Shown: positions 34,750 to 43,179 of the stretch, piece by piece
Layout of the letters: every line of letters starts with the position of its first letter
Position numbering within the stretch: the first letter of the stretch is position 1
NCBI RefSeq assembly: GCF_000262345.1
Contig: NZ_AJTQ01000186.1
Coordinates: forward strand, 1 to 64,000
DNA length: 64,000 nucleotides
Origin: Streptomyces xiaopingdaonensis
GTDB lineage: Bacteria; Actinomycetota; Actinomycetes; Streptomycetales; Streptomycetaceae
Direction: 5' to 3'
Notes under the pieces: model-generated
What the model was told of the DNA's origin: nothing
The model's database searches: none
What the model saw: only the letters and a program-made list of their open reading frames with translations
Program-made: the position numbers and the translations under genes

Positions 34750-35286
34750 TCAGTCCACGGGATCGGTCCTGGGAGCACTGTCGTCGTTCCCTCTGCGCAC
34801 CGTGCGCAGACTGCGGGCAGGCGTCCAGATCCGGAAGACGATCTCCTCGCCCTCGATCGTGGTCCGCACCACCTCGCGCACGTCGGCGCGGAAGAGGTGG
34901 AACTTCTCGGGGACGGTGCCCTCCGGCATCGCGGCGGCGTACCGCGAGAGTTGCGCGCCGTCGGTGATCTCGACGGCGCGGCCCGAGACGCGTACGTCGC
35001 CGCCGTCCATGTCACCGGTGGCGCCGGGGTTGGCGTGGAGACCGAAGCGGGAGTCGCGGCGCAGGTCGAGGGCCTTGCGTGAGGAGGGCATCATGCCGAG
35101 GTACAGCTCGCCGTCGCGGAAGTCCGCCTCCAAGCCCGTGAGACGGGGTGCGCCGTCGGCCCGCAGGGTGCCGAGGACGTGGTGCCGGTAGGCGCCGAAG
35201 CGCTCGCGCACGCCCCGCGCGAACTCCGGTGCCGCCCGCTCGACTTCGCCCCACGGAACGTTCTCTTGTCGTTTCGGCTCGTTCAT
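34750..35286 (-). CDS. Pyridoxamine 5'-phosphate oxidase-fold protein
   Basis: A 178-residue split-barrel flavin-binding protein. The fold is shown by RHHVLGTLRADGAPRLTGLEADFRDGELYLGMMPSSRKALDLRRDSRFGLHANPG and a later DVRVSGRAVEITD strand. It lacks the residues specific for PdxH and probably binds FMN or F420, like many actinobacterial members of this superfamily. Function is unknown. The ATG at 35286 was chosen for a GAGG site nine bases upstream; ATGs nine and more bases earlier in frame cannot be excluded. Confidence 0.8.
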   Translation of the reverse strand: MNEPKRQENVPWGEVERAAPEFARGVRERFGAYRHHVLGTLRADGAPRLTGLEADFRDGELYLGMMPSSRKALDLRRDSRFGLHANPGATGDMDGGDVRVSGRAVEITDGAQLSRYAAAMPEGTVPEKFHLFRADVREVVRTTIEGEEIVFRIWTPARSLRTVRRGNDDSAPRTDPVD

Positions 35287-35506
35287 GGACGCCATCCTCG
35301 CGGCCATACCCGACATCCTCTGTCCGGTATGGCCACGCGCCGCCGGACGCACGAGGCCGCCGGCGTACGGGCGCACCCAACGGGGTTGCGGCGCGGACGC
35401 GTCGGCGACGGCTGCGCTGCGTGACGACCCGCGCGCTCCCCCGACCCGGGGGCGGTCGACCGGAGCGTACGACCGGCCTCACACCGGGCAGCCGCCTCCG
35501 GGTCGG

Positions 35507-36142
35507 TCAGGAGCGTGAGGAGACGTACGGAATTCGTGCGAGCGCCGCCTGCGCCGACGGTGTGAGCCGGTGGTGCTCGGTGGCGGCGTCGAGGACGGCG
35601 GCCGCCCGCCTGTCCCCGAGCGCGCCGAGCCCCTGCACGCACGCCTCCGCTATCGGCCAGTAGTGCAGGGGGCCGATGAGCAACCGCTGGAGCACGTTGA
35701 TGAGCGTGGGCACGGACTCCGGGGCGCGGAGCGCGGTGAGCAGCCGGACGGGGTAGAGCGCGTACGCGGTGCGCAGTTCGTTGGTGGCGAGCGCTGCGGC
35801 CGCCCGCGCCGTCCGCGGATCCCGGAGCCGCTCCAGGGCCTGCGCGGCGGTGGCGCAGCAGACCGGGTCGCGGTAATTGAGCAGGAAGATCAGCGTCTCG
35901 AACGCACGCCTGTCCCCTGCGCTGCCCAGCGCGAAGGCCGCTATCTCCCGTGCCCACAGCGGCCGTTGGGGCTCGGTGAGCACCGCCGCGAGCTGGTCTC
36001 TCGCCTCCGGGCTGCGCTGCCGTGCCAGCGTCACCAGCCGTGCGTACTCGACCGGTTCGGCCTCCGGCCTCACCCGATCGATCAACGATCGGAACGCCTC
36101 GCCCACTGCCGCCTCCCCCACCGTGCTTCGTCCCACAGCCAT
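35507..36142 (-). CDS. HEAT-repeat protein
   Basis: A 211-residue all-helical protein. At least four HEAT-like repeats are visible: WAREIAAFALGSAGDRRAFETLIFLLNY, VCCATAAQALERLRDPRTARAAAALAT, YALYPVRLLTALRAPESVPTLINVLQR and WPIAEACVQGLGALGDRRAAAVLDAA. Such repeats form a curved scaffold for binding partner proteins; no enzyme motif is seen. The partner is unknown. The ATG at 36142 is preferred; an in-frame GTG at 36178 would add 12 residues. Confidence 0.72.
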   Translation of the reverse strand: MAVGRSTVGEAAVGEAFRSLIDRVRPEAEPVEYARLVTLARQRSPEARDQLAAVLTEPQRPLWAREIAAFALGSAGDRRAFETLIFLLNYRDPVCCATAAQALERLRDPRTARAAAALATNELRTAYALYPVRLLTALRAPESVPTLINVLQRLLIGPLHYWPIAEACVQGLGALGDRRAAAVLDAATEHHRLTPSAQAALARIPYVSSRS

Positions 36143-36604
36143 GGGGCTGCTTCTACCCCTGGCACTCTGGTTACCCACGAGTTAAGGTGCTCAACAGAGC
36201 GGCACCCCCGCTCAGGCGGTTTGGTGACGCAGCCGCCTGAGAGTGCAGTCGGTTCGGCGGGGGCCCGGTTCCGTGGCGGTGAACCGACCACGGTTCCAGG
36301 AAAGCACGTTCCTGCGTGATCCGACCCCGGGACAGGTCGGATCGCGGACACGGTCCTACGGCGACGCCGCCGGCAACCGTGTCGCTTTCCACCGGACTCT
36401 CCACCCATCCGAGCACCACCGGATATCGCCCACCTTTCTCCTTCCCCCCGGCGGCCCTCTTCGCACCGCCGGCAGGCGACCGCCTTGCCGCGCACGGAGG
36501 GCCCAACGGGGCAGCGCCGCCCGCACGTTGGACGGCTCGACGGCGGAGACGGGGCCGGGCACGCCACAGCACCCTCGTCAGACGTCACCCTCTGGAGTCC
36601 CAAG
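36143..36604. other. 462-base divergent gap with an inverted repeat
   Basis: This region separates the HEAT-repeat gene from the hydroxyacyl-CoA dehydrogenase gene and must hold both promoters. A perfect nine-base inverted repeat (CTCAGGCGG at 36211-36219, CCGCCTGAG at 36233-36241) has a 13-base spacer. A six-base CCGTGG/CCACGG pair lies nearby at about 36270-36293. No gene is evident. Confidence 0.4.
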
Positions 36605-38389
36605 ATGGATCGTCCCCCTCTGCAGACCATCGCCGTCGTCGGCCTCGGCACCATGGGCACCGGCATCTCCGACATTCTCGCCCGTGCGGGGCGCGAGGTC
36701 ATCGGTATCGACACCAGCGAATCGGCGGCGCGCCGTGCGCTGCGGTCGCTGGAGAACTCGACGGCTCGCACCGTCGCGGCGGGCCGGATGAGCGAGGACG
36801 AACGCCGCGGCGTCCTCGCGCGTTTCCGCACCTTCCCCGACCTGCGTGCCGCCGCCGAGGCCGAGTTGGTGATCGAGGTGGTGCCCGAGGAGTACGACAC
36901 CAAGTGCCGCGTCTTCGCCGAGCTCGACACCCTGGTCAAGCCGGAGACGATCCTCGCCACGGGCACCAACGCGCTCTCGGTCACGCGTCTCGCCGCCGAC
37001 ACCGACCGGCCCGAACGCGTCCTGGGCCTGCACTTCTTCAACCCGGCTCCGGCGATGAAGCTCGTCGAGGTGGTCTCGTCCGTGCTGACGGCGCCGCAGG
37101 CCGTGGCGGCCGTGACCCGGCTCGCCGAGGAGCTCGGCAAGTCGCCGATCTCGGTGGGCGATCGGCCCGGATTCGTCGCGGACGGCCTCCTCTTCGGCTA
37201 CCTCAACCAGGCGGCCGCCATGTACGAGTCGAAGTACGCGACGCGCGAGGACATCGACGCCGCGATGCGCCTCGGCTGCGGACTGCCGATGGGCCCGCTC
37301 GCACTCCTCGACCTCATCGGCGTCGACACGGCGCGTACGGTGCTCGACGCACTCCACGCGGAGTCCGGCGACCGGCTCCACGCGCCGGCGCCCGTCCTCG
37401 GCCAGCTGAGCGACGCGGGGCTCACGGGCCGCAAGGCCGGACGCGGCTTCTACACCTACGACTCCCCCGGCGGCGCCGAGTTGGTCCCCGACGGGCAGAC
37501 GCCCGACAAGGACGCGGCGGCGACCGCGGGGAGGCCCGTGGCACGCGTCGGCGTCGCCGGTTCCGGGACGATGGCGTCCGGCATCGCGGAGGTCTTCGCG
37601 CGCGCCGGGTTCGCCACCGTCCTCGCCGCCCGCAGCGAGGAGAAGGCCGAAGCGGCGAAGGCCGCCGTCGCCGCCTCGTGCGAACGGGCCGTGCGCAAGG
37701 GCAGGATGAGCCCGGCGGAGCGCGACGCGGCGCTGGACCGCGTCACTCCGGCCGGCTCCTGGGAGTCGCTAGCGGAAGCGGACCTCGTGGTCGAGGCGGT
37801 CGCCGAGGACCTCGACGTCAAGCGGACGCTCTTCGCCCGGCTCGACGGCGTCTGCAAGGAAGGCGCCGTCCTCGCGACGACGACCTCCTCGCTCCCCGTC
37901 GTCGCCTGCGCCCGCGCCACGGGCCGGCCGCGGGACGTCGTGGGTATGCACTTCTTCAACCCCGCGCCGGCGATGCAACTCGTCGAGGTGGTGCGGACCG
38001 TGCTCACGGGCGACGAGGCGCACGCGACCGTCCGCGAGGTCTGTGCACGCCTCGGCAAGCACCCGGTCGACTGCCGGGACCGCGCCGGCTTCATCGTCAA
38101 CGCCCTGCTCTTCCCCTATCTCAACAATGCGGTGAAGATGGTCCAGGACCACTACGCCTCGCTCGACGAGATCGACGCCGCGATGAAACTCGGCGGCGGG
38201 TACCCGATGGGACCCTTCGAACTCCTCGACGTCGTGGGCCTCGACGTCTCGCTCGCCATCGAGCAGGTGCTCCACCGCGAGTTCCGGGACCCGGGCCTGC
38301 AGCCGGCGCCGCTCCTCGAACACCTGGTGGCCGCCGGGTGCCTCGGACGGAAGACGGGACGCGGGTTCCGCGAGTACGCACGCCGGTGA
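36605..38389 (+). CDS. Tandem 3-hydroxybutyryl-CoA dehydrogenase
   Basis: A 594-residue enzyme made of two full copies of the 3-hydroxyacyl-CoA dehydrogenase unit. Each has an NAD-binding Rossmann motif (GLGTMGTG near 13, GSGTMASG near 318), the catalytic HFFNPAPAMKLVE or HFFNPAPAMQLVE signature, and a C-terminal helical domain ending GRKAGRGFYTY or GRKTGRGFREY. It should interconvert acetoacetyl-CoA and 3-hydroxybutyryl-CoA, the step that feeds crotonyl-CoA into the ethylmalonyl-CoA pathway encoded just downstream. Ordinary homologues are one unit of about 290 residues, so this is an internal duplication or fusion. The ATG has GGAG at 36594-36597. Confidence 0.9.
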   Translation: MDRPPLQTIAVVGLGTMGTGISDILARAGREVIGIDTSESAARRALRSLENSTARTVAAGRMSEDERRGVLARFRTFPDLRAAAEAELVIEVVPEEYDTKCRVFAELDTLVKPETILATGTNALSVTRLAADTDRPERVLGLHFFNPAPAMKLVEVVSSVLTAPQAVAAVTRLAEELGKSPISVGDRPGFVADGLLFGYLNQAAAMYESKYATREDIDAAMRLGCGLPMGPLALLDLIGVDTARTVLDALHAESGDRLHAPAPVLGQLSDAGLTGRKAGRGFYTYDSPGGAELVPDGQTPDKDAAATAGRPVARVGVAGSGTMASGIAEVFARAGFATVLAARSEEKAEAAKAAVAASCERAVRKGRMSPAERDAALDRVTPAGSWESLAEADLVVEAVAEDLDVKRTLFARLDGVCKEGAVLATTTSSLPVVACARATGRPRDVVGMHFFNPAPAMQLVEVVRTVLTGDEAHATVREVCARLGKHPVDCRDRAGFIVNALLFPYLNNAVKMVQDHYASLDEIDAAMKLGGGYPMGPFELLDVVGLDVSLAIEQVLHREFRDPGLQPAPLLEHLVAAGCLGRKTGRGFREYARR

Positions 38390-38481
38390 CGCCGCCTCCG
38401 CGGCCGGACCGTTGGGGCGGACTGCTGGAGCCTTCCGACTGTCCGCCCGCCGAGGCCGTCACGGCGTGTAGCGTTCGCTGC

Positions 38482-39270
38482 ATGCCAGAGTCCTCGAAGA
38501 CCTCCAGATCACCCGCGCCGAGAACGGTCGCCGCGGCCTCGCAACGCCTCAAGGTCCGCCGCGAACTGGCCGCTGCGGCAATGGAGTTGTTCGCCACGAA
38601 GGGGTACGAGGAGACGACGGTCGACGAGATCGCCTCCGCCGCGGGCGTCGCCAGGCGGACGTTCTTCCGGCACTACCGCTCCAAGGAAGAGGCGATCTTC
38701 GCCGACCACGACGAGACCCTCGTCCGCGCCCAGGCGGTACTGGAGGCGGCCCCTCCGCACGAGAACCCGCTCGACACCGTCTGCCGTGGGATCAAAGAGG
38801 TGATGCGCATGTACGCCTCCTCGCCGCAGGGCAGCGTCGAGCGGTACAAGCTCACCCGCGAGGTGCCGGCGCTGCGGGAGGCGGAGATCGCCTCGGTCGC
38901 GCGGTACGAACGCCTCTTCACCCGCTATCTGCTGGGGCACTTCGACGAGAAGCAGCACGAGGGCGGCGGCGACCTCGACGAGCCGCTCCTCGCCGAGGTG
39001 GCCGCCTCGGCCGTCGTCACCGCCCACAACCACGTGCTGCGGCGCTGGCTGCGCAGCGGCGGAGTCGGCGACGTCGAGGCGCAGTTGGACAAGGCGTTCG
39101 CGGTGGTGCGCCGCACCTTCGGCACCGGGTTCGGCGCCAACCGCGCGGTGGAGGCGACGCGTACGCCGGTGCCGGGCGAGGAGAGCGAGGTGCTCGTCAC
39201 GGTGGCCCGTACCGACGCACCGCTCACCGAGATCATGGGCAGCATCGAGGAGGCCCTCCGCAACCGCTGA
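38482..39270 (+). CDS. TetR-family regulator next to the ethylmalonyl-CoA operon
   Basis: A 262-residue TetR regulator. The helix-turn-helix is clear at about 25-72: LKVRRELAAAAMELFATKGYEETTVDEIASAAGVARRTFFRHYRSKEEAIF. The ligand domain is variable. It sits between the hydroxybutyryl-CoA dehydrogenase and ccr genes, all on one strand. In Methylobacterium a TetR protein, CcrR, activates a gene of this pathway, so a similar role is plausible here. The DNA repeats upstream of ccr are candidate targets. It ends before a strong hairpin, so it is not cotranscribed with ccr by default. Confidence 0.88.
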   Translation: MPESSKTSRSPAPRTVAAASQRLKVRRELAAAAMELFATKGYEETTVDEIASAAGVARRTFFRHYRSKEEAIFADHDETLVRAQAVLEAAPPHENPLDTVCRGIKEVMRMYASSPQGSVERYKLTREVPALREAEIASVARYERLFTRYLLGHFDEKQHEGGGDLDEPLLAEVAASAVVTAHNHVLRRWLRSGGVGDVEAQLDKAFAVVRRTFGTGFGANRAVEATRTPVPGEESEVLVTVARTDAPLTEIMGSIEEALRNR

Positions 39271-39289
39271 ACCGCGAGGCGACACGAGG

Positions 39290-39339
39290 GCGCACGAGGA
39301 GGGGCGGCCGCCACCGGGCGGCCGCCCCTCCTCGTGCGC
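39290..39339 (+). terminator. Strong 23-bp hairpin after the TetR gene
   Basis: Arms 39290-39312 and 39317-39339 are perfectly complementary over 23 bases around a four-base ACCG loop. The stem begins 20 bases after the TetR stop. It is the strongest hairpin I found in the window and should separate the regulator from the ccr operon. Confidence 0.8.
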
Positions 39340-39402
39340 GCAACCCCGTGGCCGGCGCGAGGGATTGGCGCCGTCGGGCCCTGGTGGGCGTGAGAGCCAT
39401 GC

Positions 39403-39528
39403 CACTTCAAAAGTCTGGCACTGCGTGCCGCACGCCTCGGTTGCGCGATGATCGATCACAGAATCGGTCAGACCCACTTAAATCGCAGCCGAGCGCGCTC
39501 ACTTGAAATGGAAGCCCACCACTTGAGG
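39403..39528 (+). repeat. Four CACTT-type direct repeats upstream of ccr
   Basis: Near-identical copies start at 39403 (CACTTCAAA), 39475 (CACTTAAAT), 39500 (CACTTGAAA) and 39520 (CACTTGAGG). They are AT-richer than their surroundings and spaced 72, 25 and 20 bases. The last two lie just upstream of a candidate promoter, a place suited to an activator. Confidence 0.5.
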
Positions 39529-39550
39529 GCGGTTACTCACGGGAAACATC

Positions 39551-39579
39551 TTGTGCGGTGGCACTCGGTGTCATACGTT
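39551..39579 (+). promoter_or_regulatory. Candidate promoter of the ccr operon
   Basis: TTGTGC (39551-39556) and TACGTT (39574-39579) are 17 bases apart. Transcription would start near 39586 and leave a leader of about 175 bases before the ccr start codon. The four repeats lie directly upstream. Confidence 0.4.
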
Positions 39580-39761
39580 GAGTGCAGTTCGGGCGACGTC
39601 CCAGCGGTTCACCCCGCGCTGCCCGCACGCCTGCGTCACAGGCACGGCTCCGCGCACACCCGCGCGGGACCGGCACGTATCACCCGCCGAACCGACGGCT
39701 CTGCCTCAGCACCGACGCCCCCCAGGCGTCCCCTCATCCGCGCATCGCCGGAGGCAACACC

Positions 39762-41099
39762 GTGAACCAGATACTCGATGCGATCCTCGCGTCCGACACG
39801 CCCGCAGCCGACTTCGCGCAGCTGCCGCTCCCCGACTCCTACCGCGCCGTCACCGTCCACAAGGACGACGCCGGCATGTTCGAGGGCCAGGAGAGCCGGG
39901 ACAAGGACCCTCGCAAGTCACTCCACCTCGACGAGGTGGCGGTCCCCGAACTCGGCCCGGGCGAGGCGCTGGTGGCCGTGATGGCCTCCTCGGTCAACTA
40001 CAACTCCGTCTGGACGTCCCTCTTCGAACCGCTGCCGACCTTCGGTTTCCTGGAGCGGTACGGGCGCCTCTCGCCCCTCGCCAAGCGGCACGACCTCCCC
40101 TACCACGTCATCGGCTCCGACCTCGCGGGCGTGGTGCTGCGCACCGGCGCCGGCGTCAACTCCTGGAAGCCGGGCGACGAGGTCGTCGCGCACTGCCTGT
40201 CGGTGGAGCTGGAGTCGGCGGACGGGCACGACGACACGATGCTCGACCCGGAGCAGCGGATCTGGGGGTTCGAGACCAACTTCGGCGGGCTCGCCGAGAT
40301 CGCGCTGGTGAAGTCGAACCAGCTCATGCCGAAGCCCGACCACCTGAGCTGGGAGGAGGCCGCCTCACCCGGGCTCGTCAACTCCACGGCCTACCGGCAG
40401 CTCGTCTCCCGCAACGGGGCCGGCATGAAGCAGGGCGACAACGTCCTGATCTGGGGCGCGAGCGGCGGACTCGGCTCCTACGCCACGCAGTTCGCGCTCG
40501 CCGGCGGGGCCAACCCGATCTGCGTCGTCTCCAGCGAGCAGAAGGCCGAGATCTGCCGGCGGATGGGCGCCGACGCGATCATCGACCGGAACGCCGAGGG
40601 CTACCGGTTCTGGAAGGACGAGCACGAGCAGGACCCCGGGGAGTGGAAGCGGTTCGGCAAGCGCATCCGCGAACTCACCGGCGGCGAGGACGTCGACATC
40701 GTCTTCGAGCACCCGGGGCGCGAGACCTTCGGCGCGAGCGTCTACGTCACCCGCAAGGGCGGCACGATCGTGACCTGTGCGTCCACCTCGGGGTACCAGC
40801 ACACCTACGACAACCGCTACCTGTGGATGTCGCTGAAGCGTATCGTCGGCTCGCACTTCGCCAACTACCGCGAGGCGTGGGAGGCGAACCGCCTCATCGC
40901 CAAGGGCAAGATCCACCCGACCCTCTCCAGGACGTACTCGCTCGAGGAGACCGGCCAGGCCGCCTACGACGTCCACCGCAACCTGCACCAGGGCAAGGTC
41001 GGCGTCCTCGCCCTCGCGCCCGAGGAGGGCCTCGGCGTCCGCGACCAGGAGAAGCGGCGGAAGCACCTCGACGCGATCAACCGGTTCCGCGATGTCTGA
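39762..41099 (+). CDS. ccr: Crotonyl-CoA carboxylase/reductase
   Basis: A 445-residue MDR enzyme that reduces and carboxylates crotonyl-CoA to (2S)-ethylmalonyl-CoA with NADPH and CO2. Ccr-specific segments are visible: KDPRKSLHLDEVAVPELGPGEALVAVMASSVNYNSVWTSLFEPLPTF, YHVIGSDLAGVVLRTGAGVNSWKPGDEVVAHC, WGFETNFGGLAEIALVKSNQLMPKP and IWGASGGLGSYATQFALAGGANPICVVSS (coenzyme loop). Asn and His near the active site (NVRAWEVY-type region replaced by HFANYREAWEANRL) match the family. It is the first gene of the pathway operon. The GTG follows GGAGG at 39750-39754; the frame extends upstream without homology. Its stop overlaps the ecm start by eight bases. Confidence 0.95.
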   Translation: MNQILDAILASDTPAADFAQLPLPDSYRAVTVHKDDAGMFEGQESRDKDPRKSLHLDEVAVPELGPGEALVAVMASSVNYNSVWTSLFEPLPTFGFLERYGRLSPLAKRHDLPYHVIGSDLAGVVLRTGAGVNSWKPGDEVVAHCLSVELESADGHDDTMLDPEQRIWGFETNFGGLAEIALVKSNQLMPKPDHLSWEEAASPGLVNSTAYRQLVSRNGAGMKQGDNVLIWGASGGLGSYATQFALAGGANPICVVSSEQKAEICRRMGADAIIDRNAEGYRFWKDEHEQDPGEWKRFGKRIRELTGGEDVDIVFEHPGRETFGASVYVTRKGGTIVTCASTSGYQHTYDNRYLWMSLKRIVGSHFANYREAWEANRLIAKGKIHPTLSRTYSLEETGQAAYDVHRNLHQGKVGVLALAPEEGLGVRDQEKRRKHLDAINRFRDV

Positions 41100-43179
41100 G
41101 ACGCCCTCCGTCGAAACCGCGAGCTCCGCACGTCCCGCCAGGTCACGCGCCTGGCTGATGCGTACCTACGCGGGCCACTCCACGGCCGAAGCGTCCAACC
41201 GCCTCTACCGCCGCAACCTCGCCAAGGGCCAGACGGGCCTCTCGGTCGCCTTCGACCTGCCGACGCAGACCGGTTACGACCCCGACCACGTCCTCGCACG
41301 CGGCGAGGTCGGCCGGGTCGGCGTCCCCGTCTCCCACCTCGGCGACATGCGGCGGCTCTTCGAGGAGATCCCGCTGGAGCGGATGAACACCTCGATGACG
41401 ATCAACGCCACGGCGATGTGGCTGCTCGCGCTCTACCAGGTCGTCGCCGAGGAACAGGGCGCCGACGTCTCGCAGTTGCAGGGCACGACGCAGAACGACA
41501 TCGTCAAGGAGTACCTCTCCCGAGGGACGCACGTCTTCCCGCCAGGACCCTCGCTGCGGCTGACGACCGACATGATCGCCTACACGGTCAACCACATCCC
41601 GAAGTGGAACCCGATCAACATCTGCAGCTACCACCTCCAGGAGGCGGGCGCGACGCCGGTCCAGGAGATCGCGTACGCGATCTCCACCGCCGTCGCGGTG
41701 CTCGACGCGGTCCGCGACTCCGGGCAGGTGCCCGCCGAGCGGATGGGCGACGTCGTCGCGCGGATCTCCTTCTTCGTCAACGCGGGCGTCCGCTTCGTCG
41801 AGGAGATGTGCAAGATGCGGGCTTTCACCGAGATCTGGGACCGGATCACGCGTGAGCGGTACGGCATCGAGAACCCGAAGCAGCGCAGGTTCCGCTACGG
41901 CGTGCAGGTCAACTCGCTCGGGCTCACCGAGGCACAGCCGGAGAACAACGTGCAGCGGATCGTGCTGGAGATGCTCGCGGTGACGCTCTCCAAGGACGCC
42001 CGCGCCCGTGCCGTGCAACTCCCGGCGTGGAACGAGGCGTTGGGCCTGCCCCGCCCCTGGGACCAGCAGTGGTCGCTCCGTATCCAGCAGGTGCTCGCGC
42101 ACGAGAGCGACCTGCTGGAGTACGAGGACCTCTTCGCCGGGTCGCACGTCGTCGAGGCGAAGGTCGCCGAGCTGGTGGCGGCGAGCGAGGCGGAGCGGGA
42201 GCGGATCGAGGAGATGGGGGGCGTCATGGCCGCCGTCGAGTCGGGCTACCTCAAGTCGCAGCTCGTCTCCTCGCACGCCGGGCGCAGGGCGCGGATCGAG
42301 TCGGGCGAGGAGATGATCGTCGGCGTCAACTGCTTCGAGGCGACCGAACCGAGCCCGCTCACCGCCGACTTGGACACCGCCGTGCACACCGCGGACCCGA
42401 CCGTCGAGGCGCAGCTCGTCGACGCGGTGCAGGAGTGGCGCACCACGCGCGACGGACCGTACTGCCATCCCCGCGCGGCACAGGCGCTCCGGCTGCTCAA
42501 GGAGGCGGCGGCGAGCGACGCCAACCTGATGGAGGCGACGCTGACCTGCGCACGCGCCGGCGTCACCACAGGGGAGTGGTCGGAGGCGCTGCGCGAGGTC
42601 TTCGGCGAGTTCCGCGCACCGACCGGCGTGAGCAGCGCCCCCGTCGCCGTGCCGGCCGAGGCGGGCTCGTCCCTCGCCGAGGTGCGGCGCCGCGTCGAGG
42701 TGACGGCGAAGGAACTCGGCGTGGGCAAGTTGCGCCTGCTCGTGGGGAAGCCCGGGCTCGACGGGCACAGCAACGGCGCCGAGCAGATCGCCGTCCGCGC
42801 GCGGGACGCCGGGTTCGAAGTCGTCTACCAGGGCATCAGACTCACGCCCGAGCAGATCGTCACGGCGGCCGTCGCCGAGGACGTGCACTGCGTCGGCCTC
42901 TCCATCCTGTCGGGATCGCACGCCGCACTCGTCCCCGACGTACTGGAGCGGCTGCGTGACGCGGGAGGCGACCCGGACGGGCCGCCGGGCGGCACCGAGG
43001 TGCCGATCCCCGTCATCGTCGGCGGAATCATCCCCTCCGCCGACGCCGAAGCCCTGCGGGAGGCCGGCGTATCGGCCGTCTTCACCCCGAAGGACTTCGG
43101 AATCACGGAGATCATCGGCCGTATCGTCGACGAGATCCGCACAGCGAACAAGCTCGACCCCGTGGAGGTCCCCGCATGA
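41092..43179 (+). CDS. ecm: Ethylmalonyl-CoA mutase (MeaA type), B12-dependent
   Basis: A 695-residue single-chain mutase with an N-terminal acyl-CoA mutase barrel (RTYAGHSTAEASNRLYRRNLAKGQTGLSVAFDLPTQTGYDPDH; LERMNTSMTINATAMWLLALY) and a C-terminal cobalamin domain from about residue 545. The B12-binding DxHxxG motif reads GLDGHSNGAEQIA near 556, and the downstream GGIIPSADAEALREAGV loop is intact. In the order ccr-ecm-mcl it is best read as ethylmalonyl-CoA mutase, giving methylsuccinyl-CoA, rather than methylmalonyl-CoA mutase, which is usually two-subunit in actinomycetes. It overlaps ccr by eight bases and mcl by four. Confidence 0.92.
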   Translation: MSETPSVETASSARPARSRAWLMRTYAGHSTAEASNRLYRRNLAKGQTGLSVAFDLPTQTGYDPDHVLARGEVGRVGVPVSHLGDMRRLFEEIPLERMNTSMTINATAMWLLALYQVVAEEQGADVSQLQGTTQNDIVKEYLSRGTHVFPPGPSLRLTTDMIAYTVNHIPKWNPINICSYHLQEAGATPVQEIAYAISTAVAVLDAVRDSGQVPAERMGDVVARISFFVNAGVRFVEEMCKMRAFTEIWDRITRERYGIENPKQRRFRYGVQVNSLGLTEAQPENNVQRIVLEMLAVTLSKDARARAVQLPAWNEALGLPRPWDQQWSLRIQQVLAHESDLLEYEDLFAGSHVVEAKVAELVAASEAERERIEEMGGVMAAVESGYLKSQLVSSHAGRRARIESGEEMIVGVNCFEATEPSPLTADLDTAVHTADPTVEAQLVDAVQEWRTTRDGPYCHPRAAQALRLLKEAAASDANLMEATLTCARAGVTTGEWSEALREVFGEFRAPTGVSSAPVAVPAEAGSSLAEVRRRVEVTAKELGVGKLRLLVGKPGLDGHSNGAEQIAVRARDAGFEVVYQGIRLTPEQIVTAAVAEDVHCVGLSILSGSHAALVPDVLERLRDAGGDPDGPPGGTEVPIPVIVGGIIPSADAEALREAGVSAVFTPKDFGITEIIGRIVDEIRTANKLDPVEVPA

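Noticed and set aside
39343..39761. A cobalamin riboswitch before the ccr-ecm operon
   Set aside because: I could not find a B12-box-like sequence or the expected stem arrangement in the leader.
41092..43179. Methylmalonyl-CoA mutase large subunit
   Set aside because: The single-chain form and its place directly after ccr and before mcl/mch/mcd point to ethylmalonyl-CoA mutase.
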